Positions 1 through 12,959 of a stretch of 64,000 nt of DNA are shown here, piece by piece. Made by a program: the position numbers and the translations under genes. The DNA is taken from the NCBI RefSeq assembly GCF_965638725.1, contig NC_134952.1:58196065-58260064 (forward strand), written 5' to 3'. The DNA comes from Aptenodytes patagonicus. Its lineage: Eukaryota; Chordata; Aves; Sphenisciformes; Spheniscidae. The number at the start of each line of letters is the position of its first letter. Positions within the stretch are counted from its first letter, which is position 1. Below the pieces are notes generated by a model. The model was not told the origin of the DNA, ran no database searches, and saw nothing but the letters and a program-made list of their open reading frames with translations.

Positions 1-3000
1 CTAACCTTATACCAGCACCTGCTGAAAGAATTAGTGTCCTGCTGTGTACTACTGAGCCCTAAGGAAATAACCGCCTGAGGAATACACTGGAGGCTCGACT
101 CTCCTCTCACCCAAGCTGGTGAAGTGCACTCAGTGATACGAGTGGAGTAAGAGAGATGTAAGTACAGGCAGAGTGAAGTTCTGTAAATTCAATCTTCCAA
201 TATGCTTGTCAAACACGCTGCGGGGACCTGCTGAGATGTATTTAATAAGATCTGGGAAAAATGTTGCTTAATGTTATGACTAAAGCTAAGAAAACGGTGG
301 AGGAGTATACAATTTCATATCAGGCAACACTATTTCATTCCCCCACACTCCTTCAAGTGTAGCACTGTGCTTTACAATTTGCTTTTTGCCTTTCAAAGCA
401 GCTAAAGCCTCCTACCTTTGTTTTCTGCTAACTAAAAGTGGTGAAAACATTCTAAACCGGAGATTTCTTTCCCTGCAATCCTGAGTAAGGGGCAAAAATA
501 AACAGAGTTGGTGATTTACTACCAGCTGCAGTCATCTTTGGCTTTTTATCTGCTTGCTTGCCTGCATCAAGGTGACAAGCAAAGTAAAATCCTGTTTTGG
601 TACAGCTCAAGATCTGTGGGTACAAGAATACATGGTGAACAGAGCTGTGAATATTTTTTAAAAATGATACTCAGAAATTACAACTTCTGTGGCCATGTTT
701 ATCGTCCTAAATTATTCCTGGGATCTGCTGACAGACAGCAAGCACTTTGATTTAGACTCCTGCTTTGCCTTCACTGTCTCTGATTAAAAAAATAAACCCA
801 TTGTTGGCAAGGGAACACTGGCACTGGTTATCTCCATCAGGCAGGGCCTCCTCCCCACTGCTGTGGACAGGAGAAGGCAGCGGCGTCAGTGCATGTGCTA
901 CTCAGAGCCCACTCGCACAGCACAGCAGCAGCAGGAGAAAATACAGAGGACTTAAGAAATGGCTATGCGGTCTGCATTTTAAGCTGCGTGGCCATGGCTC
1001 TGAGGCAGCTGCTGCCCGGCAGCTGTTGGCAGCGTGCAGGGTGGCTCTGGCCAGGCTGCACAGGGGCTGTGCAGAGCCGGCAACCTGATGCCTATAAATA
1101 ACAGTGATAACAGTTATTATAGTCAGCAATGAAAGCGCAGTGTTTTGTGTTCCCTTGGATTTCAGTCATTCATTTATTCTTGCTTTTTCCAGCTTCTCAG
1201 CACTCGATAGACTCGTGGTGCTGTCATTAGCTAAAGGTGTGCTGCCTTGGCTCCAGAGCAGGGACTAGCAGGGAGCGATGGGGAGCAGGGCCGGTGCAGG
1301 GAAAGGGGACCTCCAATTCCTGCCATGCCGAGGGCACGTGCTGAAGGAACAGGAGGGCACGTTCGGGGTCATGCAGCACTCCCCAGTTCAGGGAACTCAT
1401 TTCAGGTTTTGCTCTGTGTCCTGCGCTCAGCTCCCGCAGTGAACTGGAAATGTCAAATCAAGACTTGCCGTAAGAGGTGCTCACCCAGCTGTACCCTTGG
1501 TAGACCAGCTCTGAGAGTCAGTGCAAAACTTTGGCCCAAACATTTGCAGAAGATATTGTGCTTTACTTATTACCATTATTTCCCTTATATGTCCAGCTTC
1601 GAGCAAGTTTTTATTGTACATCAAACAGTTGGAAAGTGAAGCCAAAATCCCAATGTTGCATTTCCATCATAGAAGATAAGTTTTCTGATCTGTTTTAACC
1701 TTCAGTCTTGTGATGCCTCATAGGTGCTTTTCTACTCCAGTCATTTCACTGGGTAATTGGGAAAAATCAGTGACAGTTTCAATTTAATGTTGCTAATAGA
1801 ATTCAGCTGGTGACTAAGAGACAGCCACTTTTTTTTAAAAAAAAAAAAGATCCTAAATACTAAAATGATAGCTAAACACTTAAGAAAATACACTTCTGCT
1901 GTTGTTAAATCTAGTAATGATCTCATTTGAGAGGTAGGCACAAATCTCCGAAATGCAAAACATCAGCATTCATTTCAAAGTTGAATGTATTACTCACAGG
2001 GGAATAGAATTAGTCTGCTTCATAACGACTTCCGCCTGAGTGTCCTTCATTCCTCTGGGCACCATAATGCAAGTCACTTAAAATTTCAGTCTCAGGACTG
2101 GAAGATAATGGTCACTTCATACAGACTCCCTACACAACATCCAGAAAGTTATTAGTAGTGATAACTGTCACTGTGTTTCCACAACCTATATTTCATTTAT
2201 TTTTGTTACGTTTCTTTTTATTCTAACCAAAACGTTTGCATAGTTAAATAATGAGAGGAAAAGAAAAGCCTCTGCCTGCTGGATTTTTCTTTTTACAAAA
2301 TAGACATAGTAAGTTGGCATAGGTCAGCGTGGTGGTTTTTCTTTGGAAATATGCATGAACTTTGTAAGTGTGCTTAAATTCGTGAAGTCCATTCAAAAAA
2401 ATACTGACTGTATTCTCCATGGAGAAGCTGTTGGACAAAGAAGAACCAGGAAGAATTTTGCTGAGGATGCAGAAAGTCTTGCTGGTTACTGCTTGTTGAA
2501 CTTGGTGGGTGACTTCATGCTGGTTGAGCTACAGCCCAGGCAACTCTTGTTCCACTGCCAAAGCAGCAGCAAAGGTGAGATGGAGCTCCCTGTCGAGCAG
2601 GAAGCAGTACAGTCCCGTTACTCTGTAAATAATCTGTCACGGTCCTGTCATTGCTCCAGCAAAGCCACTGTTGAAGGGGAGGTTCAACTGTGATTGCCTG
2701 GGAAAGCAAACACCAAGGTAACTCTCCCGATCTTGTCCTATAGGTTTTAGATCCCCTGTGGCATGTTACAAGGATATGTTGTAAAGCTCAGAGCTTCCAC
2801 TGTTCCAGTGACCGTGCTTCAAAACATATCAGAAATGGTCTTCGTTAATTATCTGTGAAAGCCATCACAATTTATCTCTCTGCTTTCCCTTGCCAAAACC
2901 GTTGGACAGCAGCTCTTCTGTGTCTTGTGTTTTATTATGCAGCGTAAGTTCAAAGGCTGAGAAACCTTTACCCACTGAGAGAGATGGGTAAACTTATAAT

Positions 3001-3419
3001 ATTTACACTGAACTGCTCCTGCAAGGTGGGAGAAACTTGAGTTTAATTTGTGCCGAGGTCCTTGCCAGATGAAATCCTAATAATAGTTAGTAATAGTTAC
3101 CTGTGGCCCATGCTGATAATGTCAGCTATACTGATTTTATTTCCACCAGATAGTTGTTTTATTGAATGGATCACAGATGTCGCTGTGAATCTTTGTTATG
3201 AGAGAATGAGAAGAAATTGGTGTGAATGCTTTCCAGGCTAGTTATGGGTAAGCAGAGTAAATGATTTTTAGCATCTTTACCATCTAGAGATACTCGTGTC
3301 ATTTGCAAGGAGACAAAGGGAATGGAAAACTGTGTTGTTATTGTGTTACAAATGCATTTCTCGGGTACAGCTCTCAGGAATGAAGCATGGCATAAAAAAT
3401 CCACATTAAACACCACCCG
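1..3419. other. Non-coding stretch without recognisable gene
   Basis: Ordinary AT-moderate vertebrate sequence. Open frames are short (up to about 130 codons), have no recognisable domains and overlap on both strands, as expected by chance. A T8-A12 homopolymer junction lies at 1829-1848. I see no repeat family, splice-flanked exon or promoter here that I can name. Confidence 0.6.
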
Positions 3420-3860
3420 CTGTCAGCGTCCCCCAGCACAGTCACACAAACCCCTTTGGGGGAACAGTTCCTGCTGCCGCAGGGGGTGAAATCCAGCCTG
3501 TGCCCACAGTGGGAGGTGGGGGTGTCCAGCTCAGGCTGAACCGACCCACCTGGCTCTTAAGTGCCCCCCACGATAATGCCTTGTGGGGCCCTGGGGCAAT
3601 GGGTAGCCACTGCTTTGCCTCTGGGTCCCCCCCACCATCCTGCCCCACGGGCCCTGGGAGAGACTGCGCCCTGAGTGGGGTGGAGGCTCAGGGACATCCC
3701 CATGGTGGCTGGGGAGCGTTGCATATTTTGGGCTGTGCCAAAGCCAGGGTGGCAGGGAGAGTGTGGGGCCTGAAAGGCCGTGTGGGGCACAGGTCGGGTG
3801 CTTTCAGGGAAGGCGCCAGGCTCAGGCAGAGGCGAGAGCAGGAGCCAGCTAGAAACGTTT
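3420..3860. other. GC-rich block next to the first LTR
   Basis: This block is clearly richer in G+C than the flanking few kilobases, with many runs of C or G (for example near 3500-3560 and 3625-3660) and rather few CpG dinucleotides. It therefore does not look like an active CpG island. Open frames of 105-121 codons occur on both strands but have low-complexity Pro/Gly/Arg-rich translations and resemble no protein I know. It could be a GC-biased old repeat, a locally gene-converted patch, or unique sequence. No function is assigned. Confidence 0.4.
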
Positions 3861-4075
3861 TGTAAATCCACCACCCATTATTTCACAGAAAAATAAGCTG
3901 TTAGAGGGAGCAGAAAACAGTATGCTCAAACTCTCCTCGCTGGTATGTGAGTGTAGCCTAGCACTGCTTTTTTAAATAGAGGTTTTCACAGCAAAATGAG
4001 CAGTTTCAGAAGAACAAATCAGCTTTTATGTTTCACTTTTCCTCTGATGCTGTTGGAGAAATATATGTTTGCAAT

Positions 4076-4670
4076 TGTCGCGGTTTAACCTCAGCTGGCA
4101 ACTGAGCACCACACAGCTGCTCGCTCACTCCCCCCGCCCCGGTGGGATGGGGGAGAGAATCAGAAGGGCAAAAGCGAGAAGACTCGTGGGTTGAGATAAG
4201 AACAGTTTAATAGGTAAAGCAAAAGCTGCGCACGCAGGCAAAGCAAAACAAGGAATTCATTCACTACTTCCCATCAGCAGGCAGGTGTTCAGCCATCTCC
4301 AGGAAAGCAGGGCTCCATCACGCGTAATGGTTACTTGGGAAGACAAACGCCATCACTCTGAACGTCCCCCCCTTCCTTCTTCTTCCCCCAGCTTTATATG
4401 CTGAGCATGACGTCACATGGTATGGAATGTCCCTTTGGCCAGTTTGGGTCAGCTGTTCCACTGTGTCCCCTCCCAGCTTCTTGTGCACCCCCAGCCTTCT
4501 CAGTCGGTAGAGCAGGGGAAGCTGAAAAGTCCTTGGCTAGTGTAAGCACTACCTAGCAACAACTAAAACATCGGTGCGTTATCAACTTTGTTCTCATCCT
4601 AAATCCAAAACACAGCACTGTACCAGCTACTAGGAAGGAAATTAACTCTATCTCTGCTGAAACCAGGACA
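4076..4670 (-). mobile_element. Solo LTR of an avian ERV (ERVL-type), minus strand
   Basis: A 595-bp long terminal repeat inserted on the minus strand. Read on that strand it starts TGTCCTGG and ends in ACA, giving the retroviral TG...CA boundary, and it aligns end to end with the plus-strand copy at 56192-56785. Promoter signals are visible: a full CRE palindrome TGACGTCA at 4408-4415, a TATA box (ATATAAAG on the minus strand, about 4392-4399) and an ATTAAA polyadenylation signal at 4206-4211. No gag, pol or env sequence adjoins it, so it is a solo LTR left after LTR-LTR recombination. The flanking pentamers differ (GCAAT on the left, GGAGG on the right), so no clean target duplication remains. 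From memory, the family resembles the ERVL-type LTRs common in neoavian genomes (TguLTR5-like). The exact subfamily needs a library search. Confidence 0.88.
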
Positions 4671-7600
4671 GGAGGATCTTCACAAACCTGGTTCCCCTCC
4701 TATGGTTTTTGACTCTCTCAAGCAAATTTGTTTCATTTAAATCGTAAAAGAAAGAGACACACAAAAAGAACTACAGGGCAAGCAAACGGGAAAGCCTCAG
4801 AGGGCACGCAGTGTGTCCCTGCCTGTACCATGCTGCCCACAAAGCTTTCCTTCTGCCTGCACGTAACCTTGGGGATGAAATGCCATCTGAACTCTCCATA
4901 AAAGACAGTGCACTTGGAAATATAAAAATATTTCAACCTGTATCATACCCCCACTTAGGTATCCCCACTATAGGTGTCGGGCATGCAGTGGCCTCGTGTG
5001 CAGAATTGACTCAAAGCCCTCCGGTTCAGCATTATGATCGCTGGTGACAGCCAGAGGATGTTAAGAAAGATAAACCGGTTGTATCCTCTTAGTAATCCTT
5101 GCCTTTAATAATTAACAACTGGTTAAAAAAAAAAAAAGTTTAAACACATCACCCAGACTAATCTATGCTTAGAAATTGAGGCTTACAGAAAAAACTTTGT
5201 TGAAGAGGCTTCCAGTGTGGTATTTGACAAAATGCATGAGTTCAGTTGGCAGAAATACTATTTAAAGTACAGTAATTGATTATATTGAGAATAATACCAG
5301 TGTTTATACTAGTGAGGACTTTTGAGGATTAGTCAAATACTCTTTGCTTGGCTTTAGCAGATATATGCTATGGCAATCTCTCCCTGAGGTAGGGGACACT
5401 TGGATCATCGCTGTCCCACTGTGTTATAAATTATATTAAAGAAACCTAGACATTATGCAAAACAGATTTGTTCTGTGTAAAATGAATACAGAAAAATCAC
5501 ACTATGTCTGCTTAAAGAACCTTGTCATTTTTCTCGTGAAAAATAAAAATGAAGAAGGTTTCCTTCTGTAAGTGGCATGCTTCCAGTATGTCTGAACTGA
5601 GCAGAATAAGGTTCCAAATGGTAAGCAAGGAACAAGACTCCGCCCAGAGCACACGCAGCATTTTTAACTTACTTTGAGCACGTGCAGCATAAAGCTCTAC
5701 ATTTCAAAGGAATGAACGTCACTTCATGAGGCAGCTGTGCAGACCTGAAATACGAACCAGTATTATTTGAAACTGACTTTCTTCGGTAACAGGCGTGCGT
5801 GCCTCTGTCCCTTACTGGCCTTGTCTCATTTTTTGTCACCAGAGCAAAGCATGAGATGACTTGCTGTTACAGCTTCTGCGAATCCATCCTGTTTTCAGCT
5901 GTTAATAAAGAAGCTGAGAATATCTTGCCTGAAACACAAACAACCCCAAACCTTCTGGACTTATACGTACATGGTTATCTTTCACAAGATGTTTCCCCTC
6001 TGGAGCCTGAAAAGCCATGACATGAAAGGCTGCGGCAGCTGTCGCTTTGGTTGCCATAGGTTATACCCTGCTTCTGGTTTCACTGACTTCAGTACCCCTG
6101 AGCCCCCTTCAAAGCCTTGACTGAAACTGCCACTACAAAGCTTTGCCACATCCAAGGCAGCAAACGAAAAGGTTATGCTGGGGGAGAAGGGTGATGATAG
6201 AGGTGGGGAGGAAGGGGGAGGCGGAGGGAGCTTTCTCACCGGCTGCTGCCACCTCCCCAGCCAGACGTGCCGGCCATGACGCCCCTTGGCCTCTTCAGCT
6301 GAATGTGCATTTCCAGTTAGCTTCTGGGAACTCTTCACATGCACCTGCACTAGCTGGTGTGCACTGGCCTTTGAGGGAAGCGACAGAGCCGGTTTCAGGC
6401 TCGTGATGGTACGGTTTTACTTCAGCCATAAGGAAGAGGGTATAAGTAGGAAGAAATGGAGGGGAACTGTAATAAATTAAGATGGTATTTCACAGCAGCC
6501 TGCTATCAACCAAAGATCCTGGCCCTGTTTGTGATAACATTTATGTTTTTAGGCTCCTAATTTTTGAGGAAGTCACCACAGTAGCTGAACTGATCGATCT
6601 TTGTATTGCTAAGGAATTGCAAAACAGTAAGCAGTCAGTATTATTGGAATAGATGTATGTTGACAGCTATTAGCCCAGAGAATTCTTATGCATGCAAATC
6701 TAAAGAGCCCAATATATTGGCTCCAGAAGCATAATCCTTGTGCATCAGTCTCTCTAAGCAGTGGTGACATGATCAAACATTATGGATCCTAACAGGCTAT
6801 TACACAGGCTATCTGACCCACAAATTATACTCTGAAAGTGTTTGATACCAGCCACAGTAGTTCTGCAGCAAATAGCGTAAATGAGCTGTGTATGTTAAAC
6901 CATTCCCACACTGCTTACACGTGAGATATGGGGAACTCCTGGGGTTGCTTTGCTATTGCACCCTTTTTAAAAGCCTCAGAGCGAGTATTATTTTTCTCAG
7001 GGTTCCTTTCAAAACAGTGTTACTGGCCACTCAAACTCTGTGCTTTTAATGAGGCACAACAGCAGTCACACTTCTTGTCTGGCAGCACCATTTGCACCTT
7101 CAGCCCCTGGTGGCAGCGTGAGAAGCCAAACCCGCCTTTCAGGGTCGCCCTTCGCATGGCATTTCTGCAGAGCACGAGGTCGTGGGCAACCGTAGCGAGC
7201 AGCAGCCTCCCACCAGCTTGATTCCCTGGGAAGCACCCGCCCCAACGGTTTGCATTTGCATTCAGATGTGGTTATTGACTGTCTGAATATCTTGCCGGCA
7301 GTCCTGAGAGGATAAGCAGGTACTTAGTATTCAAAATCCTATACAGGTTGTGAATCGCTAGCAGGCAAGAAAATGAGGACTCAGCCTTCCGAGAACTGAA
7401 TCTGTGTGTCCCAAGAACAGTTTCTTTGCTACACTGTTCCATCAAACTCACTACTCCTCAACGTAACAGTTCCCATAGACTTGAGCCCTGGCACCTCTCT
7501 CGGCAGAACGGAGCCGATATGCTCACTTTGCACTTCCAGAACAACAAACACAGCAGGGCAGCTGTTAGATTCATGGATTGATCTTTTCTCATCAGTGGGA

Positions 7601-9590
7601 AAAGCATGCGCTTTTGGCTATAACACATATATTTCTACATTCTCCAGTCCACAAAAAGAAAGATAAAAAATGCAAGGGAGTATGGATGGAGTAAAGAGTC
7701 AATACAGGGCCTAGTCAGATTTTGATAAATCTATTTTATTATCTCGGGGCTTTTCTGGTTTCTACCTGGGAGTAGGCATGCTTTGGCTGTGCAAAACACT
7801 TGCCAACACTGAATTTCTGAACTGTTTGTGGAAGGATATATGGCTAGATAGTTTTAAGGAGGGAGAGTGGCTTTCTCAGATTTGTAAGGTTTTGGCACTT
7901 CTGATATTAGGGGCTCTTTAGTCAAAGTGAATGGGAATGCTACAGTAACAGCTAAGCCAGTATCACACTCATCATTTTTTATAGTTTCACCCTACTCCAA
8001 ACATTTCCATTTCCGAGTGCCAGGTGGCACGCAGGGGGACGAGAGGTGTTTGAGGCATTTGGCGATGCAGTGTGGCAAACAAGCGCGTGCGTCAGGCCGT
8101 GTAGCAGGGAGGCAGCAGGCAGGGAAGACCACGAGGCCGCTGTCTGTACAGCCCGTGCACAGCAAGTGCAGCACCATCTCCGGGAAGGCAGCTGCGCCCT
8201 GCCTTGCAGGTTTTAGCAGAGGAGAGAAACTGTGCGAGATGGAGAAGAGCAGTGAGGCAGAGGCCAAGTATGGATTTTCACACGGGATATGCGAGACTCG
8301 ACAGACTCACTTTGTTTCCAGGCACCTGAGCAGTGCTTGTCACAGCCGCCGCAGCCCTGCGGCAGGATCAATGAGGCACGACCGCTGCTTGTCTGACCAG
8401 CCACAGCTAACTGATGCCACCTGAACCAGGGTGTGCACACATCCCACTCCTCCTGCATCTCTTCAGCAAGCAGGAGGGATGCTCCCCACAGAGCACCGTG
8501 TGAATCTAGCCTCTTGTTTCAAATCCAATTGTAAAGCTGTATTATAAACTTCCGACAAGCCATGTTATTGTTAGCAAAAGGGTCTTCAAGTACTTCTAAC
8601 ACCAATTAATTTACCAGCATGCAGCTGCTAAGCAGGCATACAGCCTGTTGTTTCCTCCGTGGGCCCCAGCAAGAGTTATCTAAAATAGGTAATGGGTGGG
8701 CAGCAGCACAGTATATAGCTGCAGGAGCGCACAGCCCGACCTGGAGAGGCTCAGCAGGCTCACACTGCTGCCCACAGGCACAGCTCTCTGGGCACATAAT
8801 TACATCAGTGTTATGAGGGAGAAGGGATAACAATCCTACTGTGGCAGCAGAGGTAATAAACAACAGCAGCTGTCTCCCTCAGCAGGGATAAAAGACAAGT
8901 AAAAACTGTCAGACAAAAGCAGAAGAAATTCCCTTCTGTGCCAGTTTTGCTGCACCAGCCCAAATAGGACTCTTGACTACAGAGCTGGCTCTGATCACAC
9001 CTGTGACTTCCTTCTTACCAAGAAACTTTTGCTTAGCTCTTCTTGCCGCCAGATTTGCTAGTGTCTCTCTTTTCCATTTCTCTCTAAGTTATTTCTTTGC
9101 GTAATAGGTTCCTATCCCAAGAGTCTACTTCTTCAGGGCCCAGCCCACCATCCCTCCTTTCCCTCTTGGTCTCCCCAAGAATAGAAGAAGCCCATCTACA
9201 GTCTCCCCCGATTTGAATGGCTTTTTCCAGGTCAGGAAGCATTCCTGAGTCCTTAACCTCCAGCAAAGCTTTTACATAATATATCTAAAATACTGTCTAA
9301 ATAATGTCTAGTCTGACTGAGGACAACAGAGCTAAAGCCCTGCTTCAGATTAATAAAGCACATTTAAATACCTCACTGAATGAGGACCTTATTTTCTACA
9401 AAAATTTTTTTTCTTTCATCCCCGTTCCATAGTCACTGATTTCTGTTATAGTCTGAGATACTTCCTTAGCATTGCAAATTTTTTTCTGCCTTTGAAGCAG
9501 CATATTGGGCATTTCTTGTGTATTTTCTCTCTGTCCGTGTTTGTGTTAACTCGCCTTTAACCGAGGGCAAAGAAACTGATTTTTAAGCCA
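4671..9590. other. Non-coding stretch, no gene recognised
   Basis: Mixed unique sequence. An A12 tract lies near 5125-5137. A G/A-rich purine run on the plus strand at 6180-6230 has several GGG/GGGG groups that could fold as a G-quadruplex or triplex. The segment from 7927 to 8480 is mildly GC-rich and holds a 165-codon frame. That frame has no recognisable domain and overlaps other frames, so I do not call it a gene. Confidence 0.55.
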
Positions 9591-9610
9591 ATGTTGCCCT
9601 CTAGTGAACA
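9591..9610 (-). promoter_or_regulatory. CTCF-like motif (minus orientation)
   Basis: On the minus strand the sequence contains CACTAGAGGGCAAC, which fits the CTCF core CCASYAGRGGGCRS apart from the first base. CTCF sites anchor chromatin loops, and the motif orientation would direct a loop to the left. This is a motif match by eye. Occupancy is inferred. Confidence 0.4.
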
Positions 9611-11524
9611 ATGAAATACATACAAGCACCTCCGCTTTTTGGGAAAGAGGTGGGCTGCCAGAGAGCTTTGAGCCTTTATTTTCATTGAGTGGAGCTATGG
9701 CATTGAAGTTTTGGGGAGGAATTCAGCTGAGGGTAGGGGACTATGTGGAGGCTCAAGTACTGAGCTTAAAGTTTTATATGAGTGCTGAGGCAAAGTATAG
9801 AGCCAAGGTTTGAAACGCCATCCTTGTCAGGGCAGCAGGGACACGCTGTGGGCATTACTCCAGCTGTATGGCTGGAATTGCCTCCAGGTAGGAGAGAAAT
9901 GGTATGACTCCTCCAATATAACCTGGTCTCCCTTGTGTGTCTCCACATATGACTGCCTCCAGGCACGAGAGAATTGTGCATCCCCTTAGGCATCGCTTCC
10001 AACTGCTGTTCTTATGCGCCGCATTTGTCCCTCTAGCCACAAGATGCAGAGGGCTGTTTCCTAACAGGAAGCCTCTGTGGTGTGTGCAGCCTTGTGAGAG
10101 GGAAAGTTTTGCTGTCCTTGGAAAAAGGAGTCCTTCTTGCAACCTATTTCATTTCAAACCACCAGGAAGTCACTGTTTACGAAGAGTGTCTTCTCACAAA
10201 CTGTTAGTGCAAAGTCAGTGCAAACCCCCTTGTCCGTGTTTTGCAGAATGAGCAACCCTTAACTGGTGGGGGTGACGGTTTCACTGCCCTCTGCACGGTT
10301 GCACTCGCACATGTGACTCCAGTGGCCTGTTAGGACCTTGCACAGCAGATGGGACTGGAAACATGACCGAATCCTGCTCTTTGTGGAAAGGGTGGGCAGT
10401 TCATATCTAAAAACCGGCCACCTGAGTGCAAGAAAGTACAGGAGGCTGGTACTGTCATGCTGTTTCAGGCAGCTGTGAACTTAGACTGGGATGTTACAAT
10501 TCAGTGCAGAGCTCTTTCCATAAATATTGAATGCTGGAAGATAAAGACAAAAGAGAAAAGCCAAGGCCAGTAGGAAGGAAGCAAGCAATAAACCCAGTAA
10601 TTGTCTATACACACATGCAGAGTGTATGGGAAATGAGCTCAAAGTGACATTGCAGGAAGGAAATTATGACTTGGCTGGTAATACAGAAATGTAATGAGAT
10701 AAATCAGAGAGCTGAAATGTTAATATTGATGGATGCAATCTGTGCAGAAGGGACAAAGAGAAAAAATGAGAAAAGGTTCACTGTACATCAAAAGCTTGTG
10801 TGCAAGCTGCGCAGCATAGGTGGATAATGAAAGAAGTGGTAATGGTGATTTTTTATGAGTCAAGATGAGAAAGAGACAATATAAAAAGAAACATACAGGT
10901 AGCTCCAGACATAGATCACTGACTTGGAATTAAAAGGCTGATAAACTGTGTCTGAAAAAGATATCAGAGCTGACGGTGTTGCAGAAAGATGAGTATGATG
11001 GAGTCATTGTCACTATACTGACAACTGTTATCCATACAAAGAATATTGATTATCAGTGCGCTATGGAAAAGATTCCCATTTTGATAAAAGTCACTGAGAA
11101 GTAAATTCTTTCTGAATCCAACATGGCCCACTAAGGAAAACATTCTTGGAAGTAGTAATTCATGAACGATTAATGTTTATTGTGTTGGTCCCAAGCTAGA
11201 GACACCAATAGTCTTCACAATCTGTGAAGGTGAGACGTAGTTATAATGAGCAGTAAGATGATTCTCTCTTGAGGATCCTATACCCACAGAATAGTCTACA
11301 TCTAGGTTCCTTTCTTCTTTAAATTCGGTGGCTCTTAAAATAAATGGTAAGAGTATTAACGCTAGATTTAGTAGATGTGTGCTGAATCCTATGGCTTGCA
11401 CAGGAATATCCCTCCTATAAGACTGTAGGTTATTCCAGGTTTAGAAAAGGACCATTTTTAACACTCCTTTTGAAGGTATTCCACCTCGCACGGACTGAGT
11501 ATAAACACAGAGCGAGAGCAATGC
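9611..11524. other. Non-coding stretch, no gene recognised
   Basis: AT-moderate unique sequence. The part from 10500 to 11160 is purine-rich on the plus strand, with many GAAAGA-type words, but has no tandem unit. Nothing nameable was seen. Confidence 0.5.
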
Positions 11525-11600
11525 TATAGTGAAAGGTTGGAGTGCTCGACTGAAGAGGAAAGGTTTGGTTTCTAGTCCTTGCACCGCTGAACATCTAATA
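11525..11600 (+). repeat. tRNA-derived SINE head (MIR/amniote-SINE type), decayed
   Basis: The words near 11536-11600 (GGTTGGAGTGCTCGACTG followed by GGTTTGGTTTCTAGTCC and TGCACCGCTGA) have the order of the tRNA-like 5' part of MIR-class SINEs: a degenerate A box, a degenerate B box of the GGTTCGAATCC type, then the 'ctctgccact' segment. It is strongly diverged, consistent with an ancient amniote insertion. A real tRNA gene is unlikely because the arms do not pair well. Confidence 0.4.
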
Positions 11601-11601
11601 C

Positions 11602-11675
11602 AAAAATACTCAGTAGAGCAGAGCTGGAACCCCATGTTGCCTTCTCCCCGTTAAGCATTCAATCCATTAGGCTTT
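11602..11675 (-). repeat. MIR-type SINE head, opposite orientation, decayed
   Basis: Read on the plus strand this has CAGTAGAGCAGAGCTGGAA, then CCCATGTTGCCTTCTCCCC, then a 'caatccattagg' end. That is the reverse order of the MIR-class tRNA-like head (complement of 'tagtgg...gactcc...gggttcgaatcc...gctctgcc'). It abuts the plus-strand head just upstream, so the two form an inverted pair. It is diverged, and the assignment is by eye. Confidence 0.4.
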
Positions 11676-12959
11676 TACTGGCATCAGTGACTCTATATAA
11701 TTTTTCTGAAGCCTGACTGCCTTTTGAAGAAGAGCAGCCCTTGTCTTCTTTCATTCCAACACGCTTTGCACATTGGCTTTGTTGCATATTCTTTGTGATG
11801 GTTGAGATCTCTTCAGAGCACTGAATTCACATCTTCCAAATCTTGGTTAAATGCTCCGTGAGCTGGGAAACTGGTAATGAAGGCATCACTGAGATGTCAT
11901 CAACTGGCAGTGATAGCATCACCACCAGATGTGCTCTGTGTGGCGTCCAGTGGGTCTTGGAGAATGCCTGCTAGCTCAAGTCCCCACAAAATGTGCACAC
12001 AAACACACACTCACCCCAGGAGGATCTTACAGACAAAAATCTGAGACTGAGTTCAGGCACTTCCAAGATTATGCATGAGCTTTGGGGGCTCTGAAGATCT
12101 GGATTTGGCTAGCGCTGGCTTTTAAATAGTAAGCAAAGATTTCTGGCATAAGTATTTCTATACTGCAAAGAGTAAGAAATTAATTGTTCATTTGGCAAAT
12201 GAAATATTTATATTACCTTGCTCTGATTATGATTATTGTGATAGTTTTTACTTCTACATTAGTGGTTATAAAGAGATAGAGTAAGACAATTGTTGTGAAA
12301 GAAAGTAAGAAAATCAGTTGTAAAATAGGACAAGAGAACTGTAGAGAAGAGAATACAGTGGTTATTGGGCTGTTTGAATAATGAATAGAATTATTAATTG
12401 AATACATTACTTGATTAACTGTAGGAATTATTTCCAACTCCTGAATACTCTTTAATCACTTGGCTATATTTTATAGAAGAATAAGGGAATATGCTCAAGA
12501 AAAACAGAGAAAAGAATGTTAAAAAAGAAGGGAAATAAGAAGCATAGAGGCCAAGTTCCCATCCTGGTTTCTTAGTATTTCTCTGGCGAAGTAAAGCAGC
12601 CATAAATCAGGCTTAACTGATTAAGATGGCTTTATAGATGCTTTGCATCAGCTGAACGGCACAAAGTAGCTAAAAGCACAGGTAAACCTAGCCCTCCTTC
12701 TGGAAAGGAAAGGAATGGTGTCCCAAGACCAGGGATTAACACTAAAATTTATAAATACACAAATGGATGTTATGAAGGAAATTGCAAAAAGACCAACACA
12801 GAAATACTCTGAGATCATCAGTGAAAACAAAAAAAACCCCGAAACACCCAACCACCAAAAAAAAAAAAGCTGAAATTTAAAGAGAAGGAAGAAGAAATCA
12901 TTAAGGCTAGCGCACAGTAATACTTAGTGGCTATACCTGCCTGTCAATAGCACAAGTTA
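11676..12959. other. AT-rich non-coding stretch
   Basis: Notably AT-rich from 12110 to 12560, with scattered TAAT/ATTA words. An A-rich patch with CA/AC interruptions lies at 12826-12870. Minus-strand frames of 62-77 codons are hydrophobic only because of T-rich codons. No gene is called. Confidence 0.5.

Noticed and set aside
5340..5450. Possible MIR-like words ('ccctgaggtaggggacact')
   Set aside because: Too few collinear words to separate from chance.
8020..8040. CTCF-like GTGCCAGGTGGCAC
   Set aside because: Lacks the CCASYAG part of the core. It is a short palindrome with an E-box-like centre instead.
7927..8424. 165-codon plus-strand frame
   Set aside because: No domain similarity, starts at a non-ATG codon, and minus-strand frames overlap it.
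11536..11600. tRNA gene candidate
   Set aside because: A- and B-box-like words are present, but the cloverleaf arms do not pair. It fits a decayed tRNA-derived SINE.
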